Shown in pieces: positions 1 through 5,723 of a stretch of 6,385 nucleotides of DNA. The position numbers were made by a program, and so were the translations under genes. Where the stretch lies: positions 1 to 6,385 of the forward strand of contig JAHFAC010000101.1 in NCBI GenBank assembly GCA_023250755.1. Reading direction: 5' to 3'. The notes under the pieces were generated by a model. That model was not told the origin of the DNA, searched no databases, and saw only the letters and a list, made by a program, of their open reading frames with translations. Numbering within the stretch: position 1 is the first letter of the stretch; each line of letters begins with the position of its first letter. Source of the DNA: Bacteriovoracaceae bacterium (GTDB taxonomy: Bacteria; Bdellovibrionota; UBA1018).

Positions 1-187
1 CTCGAATCGCCAATTCAATTCCATTATGGGTGGACGTTCCGAAGGTGGCCTCCGATCCTGTCATCGAGCCCACCTCGCCAAACAGGATGACATTTGCATT
101 CTGCGCTTTTTTACATGCCGGAGCTGCAAACTAAAAAGAAATTAAAACGATTCCGTATGAGAGCCACTTCCAATGGTTCTGAGCCAT
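1..187 (-). pseudogene. LivK-like branched-chain amino acid ABC transporter substrate-binding protein, 5' part, interrupted by an in-frame amber codon
   Basis: Read on the minus strand from ATG at 187, the leader begins MAQNHWKWLSYGIVLISF. It is then stopped by TAG (131-133, codon 19) and continues in the same frame as FAAPACKK, followed by a mature start with the segments VILFGEVGSMTG and EATFGTSTHNGIELAIR. That segment is typical of the first beta strand and loop of periplasmic binding proteins for branched-chain amino acids (Peripla_BP_6 / LivK), which capture ligand for an ABC importer. The hydrophobic stretch plus Cys25 suggests a lipoprotein signal; A-P-A-C is a loose lipobox. The start is well supported by an AAAGGAGAT ribosome binding site 8 nt upstream and a good promoter. 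A single base change (TAG to TTG, Leu) would restore a normal signal peptide. No usable start lies between the stop and the mature domain. The gene runs off the left edge, so only about 61 codons are seen. It is either a recent pseudogene, a readthrough case or a base-call error. Confidence 0.62.
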
Positions 188-193
188 GCGTTG

Positions 194-202
194 ATCTCCT
201 TT
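194..202 (-). promoter_or_regulatory. Ribosome binding site of the LivK-like gene
   Basis: The minus-strand sequence AAAGGAGAT has its GGAG core 8 nt before the ATG at 187. It is a near-perfect Shine-Dalgarno sequence, which fixes the start codon of the LivK-like gene. It also shows that the reading frame containing the amber codon is the genuine one. Confidence 0.8.
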
Positions 203-204
203 AA

Positions 205-234
205 TTGACAACCCAAATGATTCATTATTAATAT
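205..234 (+). promoter_or_regulatory. Possible sigma-70-type promoter for the recombinase gene
   Basis: On the plus strand TTGACA (205-210, perfect) is followed by 18 bp and TAATAT (229-234, four of six). With 17 bp the box would be TTAATA. Initiation would fall near 241, which is downstream of the ATG at 233. The recombinase would then have to start at GTG 242 (almost leaderless) or TTG 278. The -10 region is shared with the oppositely directed promoter of the LivK-like gene. The exact -35 match could still be chance. Confidence 0.4.
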
Positions 235-256
235 GCGGACTGTGCCCAAGTGTCAA
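228..256 (-). promoter_or_regulatory. Sigma-70-type promoter of the LivK-like gene
   Basis: On the minus strand a perfect -35 box TTGACA (256-251) is followed by exactly 17 bp and then TATTAA (233-228, four of six matches to TATAAT, in a run of A and T). Transcription would start near 221, giving a leader of roughly 34 nt that contains the strong ribosome binding site. It overlaps the first codons of the recombinase gene on the other strand and a possible plus-strand promoter. Confidence 0.65.
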
Positions 257-1147
257 CGAAAGCGTCACCCCCCCCCTTTGAATTTTGCGTACGCAACACG
301 CTCTTTTCTGGGCTATCTGGAGGGAACCTCTAAAGCTGCCCATACGATTAAAAATTATGAGGGAGATTTAGTGAGTTTTCAGCGATTTCTTGAAAAGGGA
401 CTCGGGAGCCGTCCCGTGGCGCTTTCACAGATGACTTTGAAGGATCTAGAGCGTTACCACGCCTATCTTCGAGCAGAGGGTCTAAAGACCAATACGCGTC
501 GCAGAAAAATCCTTACAGTCAGGAGACTCCTCCGCTACCTCACCGTGAGAAAAAAACTCACGCTTGACCTTGGGCAGCGGATCCCTGCCCCTCATAAAAT
601 TGAACGAACTCCCCAGACAGTGCCCCTGCTCGAGCTCTTGGAGCGGATCCGCCAACTCCCGACCCGAACTCTTCTGGAAACTCGAAATCGCGCTCTTCTC
701 TGGACACTCGCTGAAACAGGCTGCCTGGTTAGTGAAGTGGCCGAGCTCCGCTTTGAGCAATGGAATCCGCCCACGTCCCTTTCATTAAGTGGCAAGGCGC
801 CACGTACGGTGCCCGTTTCTTTAGAGCTCATCCAAGCTATTGAGCAACTTAAAAGCCAAGCTCAAGATAAAAGCACTTGGCTTTTTTTGGGTTTTAATCG
901 CTATGGGTCTCTGGGGGGAGCAATCACACCCAGAGGCATTGAGCTCTTGGTCCGTCACTACGCAAAAGAGCTTGGATTTCCAAAGCTCACTCCTCGGACC
1001 TTTCGGCACTCCGCCGTGATTCATTGGTTTAAGCAAGGCCTTGCCCGCGCTGACATCCAAGATCGGCTCGGACTTAAAACAGATTATGCTTTCAGGAGCT
1101 ACGAGCCATTGCTTAAATCCAGCTGCCAAACCACATCCAGTTCCTGA
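233..1147 (+). CDS. Xer-type tyrosine recombinase with a degenerate active site
   Basis: The 304-aa length is right for XerC/XerD, which resolve chromosome dimers at dif sites. Residues about 18-110 form the N-terminal SAM-like core-binding domain (RSFLGYLEGT, HTIKNYEGDLVSFQRFL). Residues about 125-295 form the catalytic domain. Aligned by spacing to E. coli XerD (R148, K172, H244, R247, H270, Y279), the protein has Leu165, Lys188, Arg255, Arg258, Leu281 and Tyr290. The H-x-x-R, R-to-H and H-to-Y spacings (3, 23, 9) match exactly. The nucleophilic Tyr, Lys and second Arg are therefore kept, while the first Arg and both His positions are lost. Loss of the first Arg usually abolishes strand cleavage, so this may be a DNA-binding relic or regulatory paralogue. 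The ORF is unbroken, which argues against simple decay. The start is uncertain: ATG 233, GTG 242 and TTG 278 all lack a Shine-Dalgarno sequence, and a nine-C run (268-276) separates the first two from the conserved part. The 3' end overlaps the opposing glycosyltransferase gene by 35 bp. Confidence 0.85.
   Translation: MRTVPKCQRKRHPPPLNFAYATRSFLGYLEGTSKAAHTIKNYEGDLVSFQRFLEKGLGSRPVALSQMTLKDLERYHAYLRAEGLKTNTRRRKILTVRRLLRYLTVRKKLTLDLGQRIPAPHKIERTPQTVPLLELLERIRQLPTRTLLETRNRALLWTLAETGCLVSEVAELRFEQWNPPTSLSLSGKAPRTVPVSLELIQAIEQLKSQAQDKSTWLFLGFNRYGSLGGAITPRGIELLVRHYAKELGFPKLTPRTFRHSAVIHWFKQGLARADIQDRLGLKTDYAFRSYEPLLKSSCQTTSSS
268..276. repeat. Nine-C homopolymer near the 5' end of the recombinase ORF
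   Basis: There are nine consecutive C residues (268-276) encoding part of a Pro-Pro-Pro stretch, 36 bp after the ATG at 233 and just before the possible TTG start at 278. Runs of this length are prone to slippage. A change of one base would disconnect ATG 233 and GTG 242 from the conserved domain but would not affect a TTG 278 start. Confidence 0.6.
851..888 (+). terminator. Terminator-like hairpin inside the recombinase gene
   Basis: A perfect 10-bp inverted repeat, AAAAGCCAAG (851-860) and CTTGGCTTTT (876-885), has a 15-nt loop, and the T run extends to 888 (seven T in total, 882-888). On the plus strand this has the form of an intrinsic terminator, although the stem has only five G-C pairs and the loop is long. 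It lies in codons for residues about 207-219 of the recombinase, so if active it would attenuate that gene. On the minus strand it could end antisense or readthrough transcripts coming from the glycosyltransferase gene, about 230 nt past its stop codon, but only four T follow there. Confidence 0.35.
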
Positions 1148-2432
1148 AAGAGTCGGCCGGAATGCGGATCCCAGAGATGATCGGGAAAAAATAGATAAAA
1201 AGACCGCCTGAAATAGCCAAAAAAAGCCAACGTCCCCACCGTGCGGGTTCGCTTTGCGCTGTTTTTTCCAGCCAATCAAAAACAAAGGTCAAGGCAAGAC
1301 TCAGGGTCATGCCAGCGGGGTAGTAATAATAATAGAAACTCACCTTTCTCGGAATCACTGCCCAACAAAAAAAGAAAAAACAATATGTCGCGACAATCAA
1401 AAAGGTTTCTCTCGAGCGAGTTTCAAGCCAATGGGCCATGCACGCAATGACAGCCAAAACCCCTGCCCACATGATCAGTGGATTACCCAGCATTAGGACA
1501 CCGTGCGCCCACTCTTGAGACGGGCCCTCTTTTTCAAACGAGTACCAGATCGGCCTCGCCATCCAAGGCCAACTCAGCCAACGGCTCATATAAGGGTGAT
1601 CACTCACGACTCTGAGCTGTCCATCCAACATTCTGGGCTGCATCATCAATAGGTCCCACAATCCATATGCAGGGGTTCGATGAATGAAAAGAAAAGGGAT
1701 AAACGTGGCGAAATAGGCGAGGAGGGGAATGATAAGAAAACAAAGCCCCCAATGTTTCAGTCCAAGTCCTTTCCAAAGCTTGGGTGAATACCAATCCTCA
1801 GAGGGCGGAGAGTTCTGCGTCGAAAATCTTACACCCCATTTTTGAAGCAGAAGAACTCCTAAAATGAGCAAAATACACGAAAACCAAGCCACCATGGAGG
1901 TCCATTTGGTCGCAGTGGCTAAGCCAAACATCAGTCCTGCAAAGGCGTGGAGTCTTTTCATTTCTTTTGGAGTGCGTTCTCTATCCCAGGCAGCGCAAAA
2001 TGCAGCTAAACCCCACGTTAAAAATGCCATCATAAACGTATCCAACATCCCGGCACGAGCTTGAATATAAAGGAGCTGATTAAAAACCGTCAGAAGCGCT
2101 ACATATAGAGCGTTTCTCTGGTTTCTAAAAACCGCAAGTCCCCAAAAATACATCCCGACTAAAGTCAGAGCGCCAAAAACTGTACTCATCAGGCGCCAGC
2201 CGAAAGGGCGATCGCCTCCGATCCCAATGCCAATCGCCATGATTTCCTTACCAAGCGGGGGATGCTCCCAATTTTGATTTTCTACGAGAGTTAAAAACTG
2301 CTTGGCCGAAGGGACGTAATGAAACTCCTCGCAATGGTATCCTTTGGGAAATTGGACAAAGAGCAGAAATAGAATTTGGCTAAAAACATAAAGAGTTAGG
2401 GCTGTGGTCAAAATTTTATCACGCGTTGGCAT
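1113..2432 (-). CDS. PMT-family (GT39-like) polytopic membrane glycosyltransferase
   Basis: The 439-aa, very hydrophobic protein has about nine to eleven membrane segments. It resembles dolichyl- or polyprenyl-phosphate-mannose protein mannosyltransferases, which move a sugar from a lipid carrier to an acceptor on the outer face of the inner membrane. Supporting motifs, numbered from ATG 2432, are an acidic pair in the first external loop (Glu35-Glu36, in CEEFHYVPSAKQF), EHPPLGKE at about 56-63, GWRLMSTVFGALT at about 78-90, IQARAGMLD at about 123-131 and ATKWTS at about 174-179. The family usually has Asp-Glu in the first loop; here it is Glu-Glu. Near the C-terminus five tyrosines in a row (a GTA/ATA repeat at 1320-1334) precede Pro-Ala-Gly before a membrane segment. 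The start is set at ATG 2432 because GGAG lies 6 nt upstream. TTG 2444 and ATG 2438 are in frame but poorly placed for that site. The sugar and the acceptor cannot be told from sequence. The gene is transcribed away from the histidine kinase and its end overlaps the recombinase gene. Confidence 0.83.
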   Translation of the reverse strand: MPTRDKILTTALTLYVFSQILFLLFVQFPKGYHCEEFHYVPSAKQFLTLVENQNWEHPPLGKEIMAIGIGIGGDRPFGWRLMSTVFGALTLVGMYFWGLAVFRNQRNALYVALLTVFNQLLYIQARAGMLDTFMMAFLTWGLAAFCAAWDRERTPKEMKRLHAFAGLMFGLATATKWTSMVAWFSCILLILGVLLLQKWGVRFSTQNSPPSEDWYSPKLWKGLGLKHWGLCFLIIPLLAYFATFIPFLFIHRTPAYGLWDLLMMQPRMLDGQLRVVSDHPYMSRWLSWPWMARPIWYSFEKEGPSQEWAHGVLMLGNPLIMWAGVLAVIACMAHWLETRSRETFLIVATYCFFFFCWAVIPRKVSFYYYYYPAGMTLSLALTFVFDWLEKTAQSEPARWGRWLFLAISGGLFIYFFPIISGIRIPADSFRNWMWFGSWI

Positions 2433-2438
2433 TTCCAT

Positions 2439-2442
2439 CTCC
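2439..2442 (-). promoter_or_regulatory. Ribosome binding site that selects the ATG at 2432
   Basis: The minus strand reads TTGGAGATGGAAATG. The GGAG core is directly against the first ATG (2438) but 6 nt from the second (2432), which is ideal spacing. This favours a 439-aa product over the longer forms. Confidence 0.6.
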
Positions 2443-2492
2443 AATAATAGGGAGAATAGGGCTGAAGGTGAAATGGGTCAAGGTCCCTATCG

Positions 2493-2521
2493 ATTAAATA
2501 CATTTAAATTGCAATTTGCAA
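2493..2521 (-). promoter_or_regulatory. Likely promoter of the glycosyltransferase gene
   Basis: On the minus strand TTGCAA (2521-2516, four of six matches to the -35 consensus), 17 bp and then TTTAAT (2498-2493, five of six matches to -10) form a reasonable sigma-70 promoter. Initiation near 2486 would give a leader of about 54 nt before ATG 2432. The -35 box lies inside the palindrome at 2506-2524. Confidence 0.45.
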
Positions 2522-2524
2522 TTT
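2506..2524. promoter_or_regulatory. Palindrome, possible operator
   Basis: AAATTGCAA and TTGCAATTT form a perfect 9-bp inverted repeat around one central T. The 19-bp size and odd symmetry suit binding of a dimeric regulator. It covers the -35 box of the glycosyltransferase promoter and sits 109 bp before the kinase start, so it could control either gene. In such AT-rich DNA a palindrome is less surprising, although both arms contain the non-AT core TTGCAA. Confidence 0.35.
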
Positions 2525-2632
2525 TTCGATTTCTTTCATTTTCCTTCATTTAAATTTCTTTTAAATTTATTTAAAATTTCGCATTTTTTCTCGCTATTAA
2601 TTGGAAAATAGGAATATATACACGCCGAAAAT

Positions 2633-5218
2633 ATGGAGCATCCAAAAACTCTACAAATCAGAGACACCAAAAGCATTCTTGCCTATTTATTCCAACTGGC
2701 ACTACTTTTCGGTCTCTACTTTATCTCAGCAAAAGAAGGTTTAAAGCTCGGTGCCGTCAGTGGACTTGCCACACTCGTTTGGCCTCCCACCGGAATTTCT
2801 CTTGCAGCCCTCCTCATTTTTGGGTTTCGCCTTTGGCCTGGGATCACGCTCGGTGCCTTTTTCGTAAATTGGTCTATCGGCGCACCGATCCTTGCGTCTC
2901 TTGGGATCGCGGCAGGAAATACCCTGGAGGCGCTTGTTGGGGCTTATTTTTTAAAAAAATCCGGATTTAATCCCTCTCTTGGGCGCTTGGTTGATGTTTT
3001 TGCACTCCTCCTCCGTGCGGCGCTTCTGAGTACGCTGATCAGCGCCACCTTCGGTGTAGCAAGCCTCTTGGCATGCGGTGTGGTCACCCCACAAACCTAT
3101 ATTCCAACATGGCAAGCTTGGTGGTTGGGTGATGTCATGGGTGATCTTTTGGTTGCACCCTTCCTTCTTGTTTGGAGCGGACGAATTCGTTTCAAAATCA
3201 ATTTTTTTAAAATTATTAAAACGAATTTCTTGGCTTTATTAGCAATAGTCTCGGCCCTGATGATTTTTGCAGAATGGCCAGAATGGATCTCTTGGAGGAT
3301 TCCGCAGATTCAAAGAGCGTATTTCATATTTCCATTTTTAATGTTGATCGCTTTACATCTCGGTCAGCGAGGTGCCGTGACAGCCAATTTTGTGGTTGCG
3401 ATGATCGCTATTTGTGGAACTTCAAGTGGATCTGGACCGTTTTGGACAGGATCTCTCAGCGAAAGTCTCTTTAACTTACAGCTTTTCTTGAGCATACTTA
3501 CCATCAGTAATTTAGTCTTAGCTGCAAGTACTGCAGAACGTAGAAAAGAACGAGAAGCATTAAAGAGAAACAACATCCAACTGGATGCAATCCTAAATAC
3601 AGCTCCTGATTGCATTATTACGATCGATCACGAAGGAACGATCATTGAGTTCAACCCTGCGGCTGAAAGAACATTTGGCTACCTGCGCAGTGAGGCTGTG
3701 GGAAAGGAAATGGCTGAGTTAATCATTCCGACCCGATTGCAAGAGGCCCATCGTCAAGGGATGCAGCATTATCTTGCTACAGGCCAAGGACAGGTCCTTG
3801 GCCATCGGATTGAAATGCCCGCCCTGCGCGCAGACGGAACCGAATTTCCAGCTGAACTTTCGATTCTTCCTCTCCAGATCAATGAAATGCCTCTATTTAC
3901 AGGTTTTATCCAAGACATAACTAAGCGCAAAGCAGCTGAAACTGAAAAAAAACGAGTAGAAAACTCTCAAAAGTTCCTGATCGAAGCAACTAAGATTCTC
4001 ACTGAGTCCATCGATTACAAAACGACGCTTCGACATGTTGTTGAGTCCGCGGTGCCCCAGCTTGGAGACTGGTGCATCCTCCAAATTTACGGAGAAGATG
4101 GCAACGTCCAAACAGTGGAGTTCTCGTGCTCGATTCCAGAAAAGGCTCCGCTTCTTGAAAAAGGGGTCACACGCTATCTTTCAGGAAGACAAGGGACAAC
4201 GATTGTTGACAGAGTCGCTATCGAAAAGAAATCCCGATTAATCAAGAATTTTTCAGAGAAAATATATCGTCAATTTTCCAAAGACGAAGAGCAAATTGCT
4301 CTTGTCAAAAGTTTAGGCATTCAATCTCTGATTGCCTGCCCGCTTTTCGTGCACGAAAAAGTCTTTGGAACGATTTCCATTGCTTCAGCCAATCCCATGC
4401 GTATCTATGATAGATTGGAGCTAGATTTATTTGAAGAGCTCGCTCGCCGTTCTGCCATCGCGATTGAAAATGCTCGTCTTTACCATGAGGCTCAAGAAGC
4501 GATTTTTTCAAGGGATGAATTTCTATCCATTGCCTCTCATGAACTAAAAACTCCGTTCACGGCACTCTCTCTCCAAATCCAAGTATTCAATCGGCACCTG
4601 AAAAAAGAATCAGAAAATCCTACGCCTGAGCCCATTAGAATACCCCAAAAAATAGCCACGCTCATGGTTTCGTGTGAAGAACAAAGCAAAAAACTCGCAA
4701 AGCTTCTGGATGAACTCCTTGACCTCACTCGAATTCGCCTGGGGCAACTCCAACTCATCAAAGAAAATATAGACCTAGCCTCCTTAGCAATGGAAGTTAT
4801 AGAGCGATTTAAACCTGAGGCTTTGCTAAAAGGGATCCCTATTGTCATTCAAGCCAATAGCCCATCTATAGGTTTCTGGGATCGCCTGCGCGTGGAGCAA
4901 ATCATCAGCAACCTGCTCTCCAATGCCATCAAATACGGTGAAGGCAAGCCTATTTCTGTGATTGTCAAAAATGACGAGCTTAATCATAAGGCAAGGCTTG
5001 AGGTGAGAGATCAGGGGATGGGCATTTCACCTGAAATGCGTGAAAAAATTTTTGAGCGATTTGAAAGAGCAGGCGCTACGGGCCAGAAAATTTCAGGGCT
5101 AGGACTTGGGCTCTACATTTGCCGGCAAATCGTCAAGGCCCATGGCGGCTCACTTTGCGTTGAAAGCGAACCCAAGAAAGGTTCGACCTTTTCGGTCGAA
5201 CTTCCGCTGTGCTTCTAG
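2633..5218 (+). CDS. MASE1-PAS-GAF sensor histidine kinase
   Basis: The 861-aa integral membrane sensor kinase would autophosphorylate on a conserved His and pass phosphate to a response regulator. In order: an MASE1-type membrane sensor (about 15-300, eight to ten helices, with WPPTGI at 50-55 and WWLGDVMGDLLVAPF at 163-177); a short coiled linker (300-315, AERRKEREALKR); a PAS domain with its C-terminal cap (about 315-432, ending TGFIQDITKRK); a GAF domain (about 448-617); HisKA (about 625-705, SHELKTP with His636); and HATPase_c (about 745-860). The ATPase boxes are intact: N box Asn760 and Asn764, G1 box Asp793-Q-G-M-G, F box FERF 807-810 and G2 box GLGLGL 822-827. There is no receiver or HPt domain and no response regulator gene nearby. 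ATG 2633 is the only reasonable start before the first membrane helix, despite a weak ribosome binding site. MASE1 ligands are largely unknown, and the PAS domain shows no obvious heme or flavin cysteine signature. The gene probably leads an operon with the SEC-C and BtpA genes, 52 bp downstream. Confidence 0.95.
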   Translation: MEHPKTLQIRDTKSILAYLFQLALLFGLYFISAKEGLKLGAVSGLATLVWPPTGISLAALLIFGFRLWPGITLGAFFVNWSIGAPILASLGIAAGNTLEALVGAYFLKKSGFNPSLGRLVDVFALLLRAALLSTLISATFGVASLLACGVVTPQTYIPTWQAWWLGDVMGDLLVAPFLLVWSGRIRFKINFFKIIKTNFLALLAIVSALMIFAEWPEWISWRIPQIQRAYFIFPFLMLIALHLGQRGAVTANFVVAMIAICGTSSGSGPFWTGSLSESLFNLQLFLSILTISNLVLAASTAERRKEREALKRNNIQLDAILNTAPDCIITIDHEGTIIEFNPAAERTFGYLRSEAVGKEMAELIIPTRLQEAHRQGMQHYLATGQGQVLGHRIEMPALRADGTEFPAELSILPLQINEMPLFTGFIQDITKRKAAETEKKRVENSQKFLIEATKILTESIDYKTTLRHVVESAVPQLGDWCILQIYGEDGNVQTVEFSCSIPEKAPLLEKGVTRYLSGRQGTTIVDRVAIEKKSRLIKNFSEKIYRQFSKDEEQIALVKSLGIQSLIACPLFVHEKVFGTISIASANPMRIYDRLELDLFEELARRSAIAIENARLYHEAQEAIFSRDEFLSIASHELKTPFTALSLQIQVFNRHLKKESENPTPEPIRIPQKIATLMVSCEEQSKKLAKLLDELLDLTRIRLGQLQLIKENIDLASLAMEVIERFKPEALLKGIPIVIQANSPSIGFWDRLRVEQIISNLLSNAIKYGEGKPISVIVKNDELNHKARLEVRDQGMGISPEMREKIFERFERAGATGQKISGLGLGLYICRQIVKAHGGSLCVESEPKKGSTFSVELPLCF

Positions 5219-5258
5219 TTGGCTTAGAATCCTCAATGCTGTATATCCAAGTGAAGGC

Positions 5259-5264
5259 AAGGGG
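5259..5264 (+). promoter_or_regulatory. Ribosome binding site of the SEC-C protein gene
   Basis: AAGGGG lies 6 nt upstream of ATG 5271. It marks this ATG as the real start, rather than any earlier in-frame codon inside the kinase gene, and the protein then begins directly with its zinc motif as expected for the family. Confidence 0.6.
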
Positions 5265-5270
5265 ATTACC

Positions 5271-5723
5271 ATGACACAAATAGGACGAAATGAATCCTGT
5301 CCCTGTGGGAGCAAAAAAAAGTTCAAACGCTGCTGCGGAGTCAATGCCCCACCTAAGCTGGGGGAACCCAAGTGGCCATCACCCGAAGGAATGTCGCCCG
5401 GAGTAGATCCAAATTTAGCCAGCTCACTAAGCAACCCGATGGATCCTGAGCTGATGGCCCAACTCAATCAGGCGATTCAAAGCTTACCTAAAGATCAAAT
5501 AAAAAAACTTCAGAAATTGATGAAGAAAGCAATGAGTGGGGCCGATGTCTCTTCAGAGTCCGAGGCACTAGAAAAAGAATTACCTCAGGAGTTTCAAACT
5601 CTTCTCAGCTCCATAACTCCTCCTGAACAAGAACTTATCCAGAAAGACCCAAAGAACGATGCCACAAAGAATGATTCAAAGATTAAGAAACTTTGGCGGT
5701 CTGTGACCGGAAAACCATCATGA
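5271..5723 (+). CDS. Small protein with N-terminal SEC-C zinc-binding motif
   Basis: This 150-aa protein begins MTQIGRNESCPCGSKKKFKRCC. Cys10, Cys12, Cys21 and Cys22 form the SEC-C motif first known at the C-terminus of SecA, where it binds zinc and contacts SecB and the ribosome. Here it stands alone at the N-terminus, as in many uncharacterised bacterial proteins. The rest resembles no family I know. A Pro/Gly-rich linker (about 25-58) is followed by a helical, amphipathic segment rich in Lys, Gln and Leu (about 58-90, including KKLQKLMKKA), a Glu-rich stretch (95-108) and a charged, Asn/Lys-rich tail. There is no signal peptide or membrane helix, so it is probably cytoplasmic. It lies 52 bp after the kinase and overlaps the BtpA gene by 4 bp, which implies co-transcription and translational coupling with that gene. 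The function is unknown; roles at the ribosome or as a metal-dependent adaptor are only guesses. Confidence 0.82.
   Translation: MTQIGRNESCPCGSKKKFKRCCGVNAPPKLGEPKWPSPEGMSPGVDPNLASSLSNPMDPELMAQLNQAIQSLPKDQIKKLQKLMKKAMSGADVSSESEALEKELPQEFQTLLSSITPPEQELIQKDPKNDATKNDSKIKKLWRSVTGKPS

Larger units (their letters stand above)
2433..2632. other. AT-rich divergent intergenic region with phased A/T tracts
   Basis: This 200-bp region separates the divergent glycosyltransferase and kinase genes. Its central part is overwhelmingly A and T. AAATTT blocks start at 2552 and 2563, with AAAATTT at 2573, about one helical turn apart, and a related AAATT is at 2506. AnTn tracts phased in this way are known to bend DNA. 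The region may act as an UP element or as a binding site for an H-NS- or IHF-like protein. For the kinase, TATTAA (2595-2600) or TATATA (2615-2620) could be -10 boxes, but neither has a convincing -35. No Shine-Dalgarno sequence is evident just before the kinase ATG. Confidence 0.5.

Noticed and set aside
628..950. Repeated GAGCTCTTGG in the recombinase gene (near 630 and 943).
   Set aside because: Both copies encode Glu-Leu-Leu helices in the same frame, and the flanks differ. It is codon preference and not a repeat element.
233..1147. The possibility that the recombinase gene marks an integrated phage, integron or transposon.
   Set aside because: No attachment-site repeats, excisionase, capsid or cassette genes are visible, and the protein has Xer-like length with a degenerate active site.
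1113..1285. Open frames on the strand opposite the recombinase and glycosyltransferase genes, including one of about 150 codons at 821-1285.
   Set aside because: They have no ribosome binding site or recognisable domain, and they lie across real coding regions in shadow frames.
1320..1334. Microsatellite-like run of trinucleotides in the glycosyltransferase gene.
   Set aside because: It encodes five tyrosines before Pro-Ala-Gly with mixed TAT and TAC codons, at a place where PMT relatives also have aromatic residues before a membrane helix, so protein selection explains it.
2207..2216. GGCGATCGCC, which contains the cyanobacterial HIP1 octamer GCGATCGC.
   Set aside because: I noticed only one copy in 6.4 kb, whereas HIP1-rich genomes carry one every few kilobases or less. 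It fits ordinary coding sequence in the glycosyltransferase gene and is no evidence of a cyanobacterium, even with BtpA present.
5181..5201. Perfect 8-bp inverted repeat GTTCGACC / GGTCGAAC with a 5-nt loop at the end of the kinase gene.
   Set aside because: It lies in codons for the conserved GSTFSVELP end of the ATPase domain, has no T run after it, and transcription seems to continue into the next gene. It is probably incidental, though a weak mRNA-processing hairpin is possible.
5106..5270. In-frame upstream extension of the SEC-C gene into the end of the kinase gene.
   Set aside because: The extension reads the kinase domain out of frame, while ATG 5271 has a good ribosome binding site and gives the usual N-terminal position of the zinc motif.
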